Source: Chelativorans sp. AA-79
Lineage (GTDB): Bacteria; Pseudomonadota; Alphaproteobacteria; Rhizobiales; Rhizobiaceae
Reading direction: 5' to 3'
DNA: 64,000 nucleotides
Assembly: GCF_029457495.1 (NCBI RefSeq)
Contig: NZ_CP120361.1
Span: forward strand, 558,001 to 622,000
Part shown: piece by piece, positions 58,109 to 64,000 of the stretch
How the letters are laid out: each line of letters starts with the position of its first letter
Position numbering within the stretch: position 1 is the first letter of the stretch
Translations under genes and position numbers: made by a program
The notes under the pieces: generated by a model
Databases searched by the model: none
Told to the model about the DNA's origin: nothing
Seen by the model: the letters and a program-made list of their open reading frames with translations, nothing else

Positions 58109-59038
58109 ATGCAAACTGATGTGGTGAAAATCGGAACGCGCGGCAGCGCGCTGGCCCTGGCACAGGCCGCGGAAACGCGGGCGCGGCTGATGACGGCGCA
58201 CGGCCTGCCGGAAGAGGCGTTCGAGATCGTCGTCATCCGAACGTCCGGAGACCGAATTCAGGACAGGCCCCTTTCGGAGGCCGGCGGCAAGGGTCTTTTT
58301 ACCAAGGAAATCGAGGAGGCGCTGCTGGACCGCCGCATCGATCTCGCCGTGCATTCCTCCAAGGACATGCCGACCGTTCTGCCCGGGGGGCTGGAGATCT
58401 CGGCTTTCCTGGAACGGGAGGACGTGCGCGACGTGTTCATCGGGCGTGAAGCGAAGCGCCTGGATGAGCTTCCCCAGGGCGCCAATCTCGGCACCTCGTC
58501 GCTGCGTCGTCAGGCGCTGGCGCTCCGGCTTCGGCCGGACCTCAAGGTTGGCATGTTCCGCGGCAATGTGCAGACACGGCTGAAGAAGCTGGAAGACGGT
58601 GTCGCCGACGGCACCTTGCTTGCGCTCGCCGGGCTGAAGCGGCTGAAGCTGGAGCACGTGGCGACCGAGATCCTGGATCCCGATACGTTTCCGCCGGCGC
58701 TCGGGCAAGGGGCGATCTGTATCGAGAGCCGGGTGGGGGACGAGCGGATCGCGCGGCTGCTTGCGGTGATCCATCACGAGACGACGGGCCATGCGCTCGC
58801 CTGCGAGCGGGCCTTCCTGGCCGCCCTCGACGGCTCGTGCCGGACGCCCATGGCAGGCCACGCGAAAGTGAACGGCGGCCGGATCGCCTTTTCCGGCATG
58901 ATCCTGACGCCTGATGGAAGCGAGGCACACGCGATCGAAGCCGAAGGCGGCATCGCGGAGGCGGCGGCCATCGGCGCCGAAGCCGGCGCGCAGATCCGCA
59001 CAAAGGCGGGGAGCCGCTTCTTCGCCAGTTGGGAATGA
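58109..59038 (+). CDS. hemC: Hydroxymethylbilane synthase
   Basis: Porphobilinogen deaminase of haem synthesis, 309 residues, joining four porphobilinogens. [14 protein letters not shown] opens the chain; the catalytic aspartate is D86 in [36 protein letters not shown] binds the chain; and C244 in [10 protein letters not shown] carries the dipyrromethane cofactor. It is followed after three bases by hemD. Confidence 0.96.
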   Translation: MQTDVVKIGTRGSALALAQAAETRARLMTAHGLPEEAFEIVVIRTSGDRIQDRPLSEAGGKGLFTKEIEEALLDRRIDLAVHSSKDMPTVLPGGLEISAFLEREDVRDVFIGREAKRLDELPQGANLGTSSLRRQALALRLRPDLKVGMFRGNVQTRLKKLEDGVADGTLLALAGLKRLKLEHVATEILDPDTFPPALGQGAICIESRVGDERIARLLAVIHHETTGHALACERAFLAALDGSCRTPMAGHAKVNGGRIAFSGMILTPDGSEAHAIEAEGGIAEAAAIGAEAGAQIRTKAGSRFFASWE

Positions 59039-59041
59039 CTC

Positions 59042-59779
59042 ATGCGGCGGGTGCTCGTCACACGGCCGGAACCGGGCGCCTCGGAAACGGCGCCGGAACT
59101 CGTGGCCGCGGGCTTCGAGCCGGTGCTCCTCCCGCTCACGAAGATCGAGCCCTTGCAGACCGGCATCCTGCCGCAGGAAGAGTTCGGCGCGGTGGCGGTC
59201 ACCAGCGCCAATGCGGTGCGCCACGCAACGCCGGCCCTGCTCCAGCGGATCGCGCATCTGCCGGCCTATGCCGTGGGCGAAGCGACTGGCCGCGCCGCCG
59301 GCGCGGCTGGGCTCTCGGTCAGGGATTCGCAGGCGGGCGATGCCGAACACCTGGCTGAACGCATCACGGGTACCCTGGAACCCGGCACCAGGGTTCTCCT
59401 CCTGTGTGGGCGTGTGCGCCGCGACACGCTGGAGCGGAGCTTGGCGCTGGCAGGGCTTCCCGTCACGATAGTCGAAACGTACGACACGATCCGGGTTCCG
59501 CTTCCGGCTGGAGTCGAGGAAACCCTTGGGGAGCGTCCGATCGACGTGGTGCTCGTCTATTCCGCTGTCGCGGCCGAGGTCTTGAACAGCCTGGAGCGGC
59601 GGTTCGCTGCTTCTTTTCGGCAGGCGGCCTACATCGCCATTTCCGACAGGGTGGCGGAAAAACTGCCGGCCAGGCACGCGAATGCGGTTCATGTGGCCCC
59701 GGAACCAACGCAAGAGGCGATGCTTACGATCTTAAAACGGCTGAGCGGGCGTCAACCTTTCTTCAGGCCGGATGTGTAG
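59042..59779 (+). CDS. hemD: Uroporphyrinogen-III synthase
   Basis: Cyclises hydroxymethylbilane with ring D inversion, 245 residues. Sequence conservation is low in this family, but VLVTRPEPGASETAPELVAAGFEPVLLPL, AVAVTSANAVRHA and the C-terminal AYIAISDRVAEKL are typical. Two similar alpha-beta domains are implied. Position directly after hemC supports the call. The following Mic60-like gene starts about 50 bases later. Confidence 0.9.
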   Translation: MRRVLVTRPEPGASETAPELVAAGFEPVLLPLTKIEPLQTGILPQEEFGAVAVTSANAVRHATPALLQRIAHLPAYAVGEATGRAAGAAGLSVRDSQAGDAEHLAERITGTLEPGTRVLLLCGRVRRDTLERSLALAGLPVTIVETYDTIRVPLPAGVEETLGERPIDVVLVYSAVAAEVLNSLERRFAASFRQAAYIAISDRVAEKLPARHANAVHVAPEPTQEAMLTILKRLSGRQPFFRPDV

Positions 59780-59829
59780 TAGGAATGTCACGGCGCACGA
59801 GCGCGGACCAGAAGCAACGGAGCTGTCAG

Positions 59830-61272
59830 ATGGCCAAGACACCGAGGACACGCCACTCCAGGACGAGCCGGGAGCCGATGACGATCGACCTGGAAGCCGA
59901 ATCGATCCGCCAGGCGCGCGAGGAGGAGGCCGCGTTCGGGGCCGCCGGCGAGCGGGCCGAGCAGCCCGGCGGCGAACCGGCCGTGAATCAGGTGGCAGAG
60001 GAGAAGGCGCCTTCCGCTGCCGGCAGCGAGTCCGACGCCGCCGGGGAAACCGAGACCGCAGGAGGCGAGCCGTCCGGTGGGGCGGACCAGGAAACCCGCG
60101 TCCAATCGGAGGATGTTGCGGAGGAGCTCCGTTACCGCCAGGACGAGACGAAGGCCGAGACCGGGCCGGCGGAGACGCCGGATAAAGCGGCAAGGCCCGT
60201 TCGCGGTGGCGGCGGCTTCGGCGGCGCGCTCGCCGGTGGCGTCCTTGGCGCGCTGATCGCGCTGGGCCTCGGCGGTGCCCTTCTGTGGACGGGGGTGATT
60301 CCTGCCATGCGCCAAGCCGCGCCCGACCCGGCAGTGCAGAATCTTCAGCAGGAGGTGGCCAGCCTGCAGGGAGAGCTTTCTCGATTGCGCGAGAATGCTT
60401 CCGCCGCGCCGACCGCGCAGGCGCTGGAACAGGCGTTGGCTGAGCCGCGGCAGCAGATCAGCGAATTGCGCGATACCGTTGCGGCGCTGCAATCGGCGCC
60501 GCCGGGCGAAAGCGGTGCCGCAGTGCAAAGGCTCGAGCAGCAGATCGCCGAACTCGAGCAGCGTCTCGCCTCCACGGCGGAGGCGGCCGGAAACGGCGAC
60601 ACTTCAGCGCTCAGCCAGCGCCTCGCCGATCTGGAAGGCCGCATAGCGCCTGCGGCACAGGCCGCGAGCACGGCACAGGAAACCAGTGCCGCCAATGCCC
60701 GGCGGCTCGACGAGCTGGCCGGTCAGGTATCGCAGCTCGGCGAACAGGTGGCCGAGGAAGACGAGGGGCCGCGGCTTGCTCTCATTGTCGCGGCATCCGC
60801 CCTGCGATCGGCGGTGGAGCGCGGCGAGCCCTTCGCCAGCGAGCTCGAAACCTATTCCGCGCTTGCGCCGAACGCCCCGGAGCTCGATCCCCTGAGGCCT
60901 TATGCCCAGACCGGCATCCCGAGCGAGGCGGAACTCGTTGGCGAGGTTCCGCAGGTGGCATCCCGCATCGCCGCCTCCGCGTCCGATCTGCCGCCTGATG
61001 CCGGTCTCGTCGACCGCCTGATGGCGAGCGCCCGCTCTGCCGTCACCGTTCGCCCGGTGGGCGAGGTGGAGGGTGACACGCCGGAGGCGATCGCGGCACG
61101 CATGGAGGCGGCCGTCAAGCGCGGCGACTACGCCCAGGCGCTGGCCGAATACGAAGCGCTGCCGCCGGATGCCAAGCAGGCGGCCGGAGATTTCGCCGAG
61201 AAGCTGCGCGCCCGGCAGGCGGCCGAAGAGGTTCTCGACAAGGCGCTTTCGAGCGCACTGAAGCCCGCGTAA
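59830..61272 (+). CDS. Mic60/mitofilin-like (COG4223) membrane protein
   Basis: A 480-residue inner-membrane protein: an acidic, disordered cytoplasmic part (1-125), one transmembrane helix (about 132-157), a long coiled-coil region (about 168-320) and a helical C-terminal mitofilin-type domain with RLALIVAASALRSAVERGEPFASEL. Alphaproteobacterial Mic60 homologues shape the inner membrane and typically lie in the haem operon, as here. The ATG at 59830 has GGAG eight bases upstream; an ATG at 59785 lacks a ribosome site. Confidence 0.82.
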   Translation: MAKTPRTRHSRTSREPMTIDLEAESIRQAREEEAAFGAAGERAEQPGGEPAVNQVAEEKAPSAAGSESDAAGETETAGGEPSGGADQETRVQSEDVAEELRYRQDETKAETGPAETPDKAARPVRGGGGFGGALAGGVLGALIALGLGGALLWTGVIPAMRQAAPDPAVQNLQQEVASLQGELSRLRENASAAPTAQALEQALAEPRQQISELRDTVAALQSAPPGESGAAVQRLEQQIAELEQRLASTAEAAGNGDTSALSQRLADLEGRIAPAAQAASTAQETSAANARRLDELAGQVSQLGEQVAEEDEGPRLALIVAASALRSAVERGEPFASELETYSALAPNAPELDPLRPYAQTGIPSEAELVGEVPQVASRIAASASDLPPDAGLVDRLMASARSAVTVRPVGEVEGDTPEAIAARMEAAVKRGDYAQALAEYEALPPDAKQAAGDFAEKLRARQAAEEVLDKALSSALKPA

Positions 61273-61283
61273 GGACAGCGCCC

Positions 61284-62954
61284 ATGTTCCGCATCCTCTT
61301 TTTCTTCGTCGTCGTCCTGCTGCTGGGGCTCGGCTTTGCCTGGCTCGCCGATCGGCCGGGCGAGCTCGCCATCACCTTTGCCGGCTACCGCTACGAGGTC
61401 ACGCTGATGGTGGCGGCGGTACTCCTCGTGGCCACGGTCGCCGCCGTGATGATCCTGTGGTGGGTCATCCGCGGCATCTGGAACAGCCCCTACACAGTTG
61501 CGCGGTATTTCCGCGTGCGCCGGCGCGACCGGGGCTACCAGGCGCTTTCCACCGGTTTGATCGCGGCCGGTGCCGGCGACGGCGGGCTCGCCAGCCGCAT
61601 GGGCAAGCAGGCGGCCAAGCACATCTCCTCGGACCAGGAGCCGCTCATCCATCTCCTCGATGCGCAGGCGGCGATGCTCGAAGGCAATCACGAGGCCGCC
61701 CGCGCGAAGTTCCAGGCCATGGCGGAGGATCCGGAGACGCGGCTTCTGGGTCTGCGCGGACTCTATCTCGAGGCCGAGCGGCTTGGAGAGCATGAAGCCG
61801 CCCGGCACTACGCCGCCGAGGCCGCGCAGAACGCGCCTCAGCTCGGCTGGGCGGTGAATGCCACGCTGGAAACGAAGTCCGAGCAGGGTGACTGGCAGGG
61901 CGCGCTCGCGCTGCTCGACAAGCAGAAGCCGGCGGGCAAGGAGGATCGCGAGGCGCATGCCAGGCGGCGCGCGGTGCTGCTGACGGCCCAGGCCATGGCG
62001 CAGCTCGACATGGAGCCGGCGGCGGCCAGGACCTTGGCGCTCGAAGCACACCGCCTGCAGCCGGACTTCGTGCCTGCTGCGGTCACGGCGGCGCGTGCGC
62101 TCTTCCGCCAGAACGACCTGCGCCGCGGCGCGAAGGTTCTGGAGACCGTATGGGCGAAATCGCCTCATCCGGAGGTGGCCGACGTCTATGTGCATGCGCG
62201 GCCGGGCGATTCCACGCACGACCGGTTGGCGCGGGCGAAGAAGCTGCGCCGGCTGAAGCCGAACAATGTCGAGTCCGAGCTGACCGTCGCGCGCGCGGCA
62301 CTCGACGCGGGCGAGTTCAAGGAGGCGCGGACCGCGGCCGAAGCCGCCGTGCGCCTGGATGCGCGCGAAGGGGCTTTCCTGCTCCTCGCCGATATCGAGG
62401 AGGCGGAAACCGGCGATCAGGGCCGCGTCCGCCACTGGCTTGCGAAGGCCGTGCGCGCCCCCCGTGATCCCGCCTGGGTGGCCGATGGCTATGTATCGGA
62501 GCGCTGGGCGCCGGCTTCGCCGGTCACGGGGCGGCTCGATGCCTTCGAGTGGCGGGCGCCGATGGAGCGGCTCGGCCAACTGGTCGAAGGTGAGGAGGCC
62601 TTGCAGGCATTGCCTCCAGTCGAAGCCGCACCGGAAACATCCGCAGGTGACGAGGATGGCATGACCCTCGACGCCCAGCCGCTTGTGGCGGAGGAGGCGA
62701 GGGTTGCGGAACAACCCTCTCCTGCTTCGGAGACGGCTCCCCCGCCATCCGTGGATGAGGAGGAGAGGGAAGAGGAGGAGCCGGTCTCTCCCCCGCCGGC
62801 TCCGGCCAATGCCGAAAACGGAGCGAGGAAGACCGCCGAGAAGCCCCCTGCGGAAAAGCGGGAGGATGTCCGGCCACCCTTGCCCGACGATCCGGGTGTG
62901 GAACCGGACGAAGATGCCCGTGCGGACGAGGCGAACCGGTTCCGGCTCTTCTGA
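61284..62954 (+). CDS. hemY: HemY-like N-terminal domain protein
   Basis: A 556-residue protein with two N-terminal transmembrane helices (about 1-22 and 40-63), the HemY_N arrangement, then TPR-like helices (SSDQEPLIHLLDAQAAMLEGNHEAARAKF in pieces, EHEAARHYAAEAAQNAP). The C-terminal 110 residues are a low-complexity acidic Pro/Glu region. HemY of this type is not protoporphyrinogen oxidase; it is a haem-locus TPR protein of uncertain function. It lies 11 bases after the Mic60-like gene. Confidence 0.83.
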   Translation: MFRILFFFVVVLLLGLGFAWLADRPGELAITFAGYRYEVTLMVAAVLLVATVAAVMILWWVIRGIWNSPYTVARYFRVRRRDRGYQALSTGLIAAGAGDGGLASRMGKQAAKHISSDQEPLIHLLDAQAAMLEGNHEAARAKFQAMAEDPETRLLGLRGLYLEAERLGEHEAARHYAAEAAQNAPQLGWAVNATLETKSEQGDWQGALALLDKQKPAGKEDREAHARRRAVLLTAQAMAQLDMEPAAARTLALEAHRLQPDFVPAAVTAARALFRQNDLRRGAKVLETVWAKSPHPEVADVYVHARPGDSTHDRLARAKKLRRLKPNNVESELTVARAALDAGEFKEARTAAEAAVRLDAREGAFLLLADIEEAETGDQGRVRHWLAKAVRAPRDPAWVADGYVSERWAPASPVTGRLDAFEWRAPMERLGQLVEGEEALQALPPVEAAPETSAGDEDGMTLDAQPLVAEEARVAEQPSPASETAPPPSVDEEEREEEEPVSPPPAPANAENGARKTAEKPPAEKREDVRPPLPDDPGVEPDEDARADEANRFRLF

Positions 62955-62980
62955 AGTGCAGGAGATCCGCGTACGGAACG

Positions 62981-63005
62981 GATCGTCCCAGCGATCATTT
63001 TTTCT
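62981..63005 (+). terminator. Weak terminator after hemY-like gene
   Basis: GATCG and CGATC pair around a 6-base loop and are followed by ATTTTTTCTT. The stem is short, so efficiency is doubtful. Confidence 0.35.
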
Positions 63006-63089
63006 TGAGCAGTGTTAGCAATTGCAAAAAAGCCGTTGTGGGCCTTCTTCCCAGCCTTCAACATAGAGGCATGATTCCGAAGGTTAGCC

Positions 63090-63560
63090 ATGTTCGATCG
63101 CATCCTGTCGTTCCTCAAAGACCTGCCGGCCGGCGACAAGGCGTCCGGGCTCGAGGAGGATGATCCGCGGGTGGCGGCGGCCGCGCTGCTCATCCATGTG
63201 ATGACGGCCGACGGTATTTGCAGCGAGGACGAGCGAGTGCGGCTGAAAAGCGCCTTGTCGCGCGCCTACAATGTGAGCGGGGCCGAGCTCAAGACGCTGA
63301 TGAAGGCCGCCGAGGAGGCGGAGGCCGATGCGGTCGATCTCTATGCTTTCACGAGCGTGCTCAAGCGGAATCTCGACGAGGAGGCGAGAGCCGAGTTCGT
63401 GCGCCTCATGTGGGAGGTCGTGTTTTCGGATGGCGAACTGCATGAGCTCGAGGACAATCTGGTCTGGCGTGTCGCGGAACTCATCGGCGTCGATTCGCGC
63501 ACGCGCGTGACGATGCGGCAAGAGGTGCGGGCCAAAGGCCGACGGGAAGGGGACGGGTAA
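63090..63560 (+). CDS. TerB family protein
   Basis: A 156-residue helical protein with a TerB-like domain (about 25-140): RVAAAALLIHVMTADGICSEDERVRLKSALSRAYNVSGAEL in pieces and LMWEVVFSDGELHELEDNLVWRVAELIGV. The two acidic loops TADG and SDGE are the conserved metal-binding sites of the family. It is named for tellurite resistance, but single TerB proteins are of unknown role. It lies nine bases before the glutamine amidotransferase start. Confidence 0.88.
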   Translation: MFDRILSFLKDLPAGDKASGLEEDDPRVAAAALLIHVMTADGICSEDERVRLKSALSRAYNVSGAELKTLMKAAEEAEADAVDLYAFTSVLKRNLDEEARAEFVRLMWEVVFSDGELHELEDNLVWRVAELIGVDSRTRVTMRQEVRAKGRREGDG

Positions 63561-63568
63561 GACCCGAT

Positions 63569-64000
63569 ATGGGCGAGCACGTCATGAAGAAGATCCTGGT
63601 CGTGCTGCATCAGGAAATGTCCAGCCCTGGCCGGGTCGGACAGCTTCTCGAAAAGACTGGCTTTACCTTGGATATCCGGCGGCCGCCGCTCGGTGATCCG
63701 CTTCCCGAAACGCTGGAGGATCATCATGGCGCCGTCATTTTCGGCGGTCCCATGAGCGCCAATGACCGCGACGATTTCGTGCGCCAGGAAACGGACTGGC
63801 TGGCGGTGCCACTCAGGGAGGAAAAACCCTTCCTCGGCATCTGCCTCGGCGCGCAGATGCTGGTGAAGCATCTCGGCGGACAGGTGAGAAGCCATGACGA
63901 AGGCCTCGTGGAGGTGGGCTGGTATCCGCTGCGGGCGACGGAAGAAGGGCGGCAACTCCTGCATTGGCCGGAGATGGTCTATCAGTTCCACCGCGAGGGG
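63569..64000 (+). CDS. Class I glutamine amidotransferase, truncated by window end
   Basis: The first 144 residues of a GATase1 domain. The nucleophile is C92 in LGICLGAQML; ILVVLHQEMSSPGRVGQLL opens the chain, and AVIFGGPMSANDRDDF precedes the nucleophile. The catalytic His and Glu are beyond the window. The style matches stand-alone GMP-synthase-like amidotransferases, not an anthranilate or carbamoyl phosphate subunit. ATG at 63569 is used; an ATG five codons in is possible. Confidence 0.85.
   Translation, partial: MGEHVMKKILVVLHQEMSSPGRVGQLLEKTGFTLDIRRPPLGDPLPETLEDHHGAVIFGGPMSANDRDDFVRQETDWLAVPLREEKPFLGICLGAQMLVKHLGGQVRSHDEGLVEVGWYPLRATEEGRQLLHWPEMVYQFHREG

Overview
The window is a 64 kb stretch of high-GC chromosome from an alphaproteobacterium, most likely order Hyphomicrobiales (Rhizobiales) near Phyllobacteriaceae (Mesorhizobium/Chelativorans/Nitratireductor type). 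Evidence for this is the split F1 operon atpHAGDC without F0 genes, an Ala/Lys/Pro-rich extension on the ATP synthase beta subunit, sdhCDAB, ftsK-lolA-xth, glnK-amtB, the hemC-hemD-Mic60-like-hemY cluster back to back with tsaD-gpsA, and small families such as DUF1192, DUF1244, YdcH and DUF1036. Genus placement is inference from gene order and protein style. The gene content is almost entirely core: no prophage, insertion sequence, CRISPR array, tRNA or rRNA was found.

Layout. 1-5.1 kb (mostly minus strand): truncated xerC, a DUF2066 protein, an ABC-F ATPase, thiamine pyrophosphokinase and a quinone oxidoreductase. 5.2-10.5 kb: DUF1192, an MFS carrier, two divergent YdcH genes, purEK, an LprI-like secreted protein, rpmJ and a TPR protein. 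10.5-16.1 kb: pyruvate kinase with a DUF1036 protein, a frame-disrupted N-formylglutamate amidohydrolase, DUF1244, a marR-drug efflux pair and a beta carbonic anhydrase. 16.2-21 kb: pyridoxal kinase, a lemA-TPM-TPM operon, a GNAT protein, inorganic pyrophosphatase and DUF167. 21-29.6 kb: xth, lolA, ftsK, the nitrogen-regulated glnK-amtB operon, tesB and a UbiH-type monooxygenase. 29.6-36.6 kb: OsmC, a leucine-type dehydrogenase, exported MsrA, sdhCDAB, DoxX and a GNAT protein. 36.7-40.3 kb: an uncharacterised envelope locus with a ClpP-fold membrane-anchored protein, plus sodC. 40.5-48.5 kb: atpHAGDC, a small membrane protein and priA. 48.6-53.5 kb: transaldolase, an unusual PlsC-like acyltransferase, lptE and leuS. 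53.6-64 kb: yggS, pncA, EVE and YciI proteins, gpsA, tsaD, then hemC, hemD, a Mic60-like protein, hemY-like, TerB and a truncated glutamine amidotransferase.

How the genes fit together. The respiratory core (succinate dehydrogenase, F1-ATPase), haem synthesis, purine synthesis, nitrogen sensing, envelope biogenesis and DNA maintenance dominate. The most interesting sequence-level signals are: a near-perfect NtrC site plus a sigma-54-like promoter before glnK-amtB; a single-base frameshift in the hutG-like gene; a 40-bp-armed inverted repeat between yggS and pncA; a second dispersed repeat family that sits inside the atp operon, beside ftsK and across the gpsA stop codon; and the uncharacterised 36.7-39.3 kb envelope locus. 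Stems with T-runs mark the ends of the atp operon, amtB and transaldolase. No gene-free stretch exceeds 300 bases.
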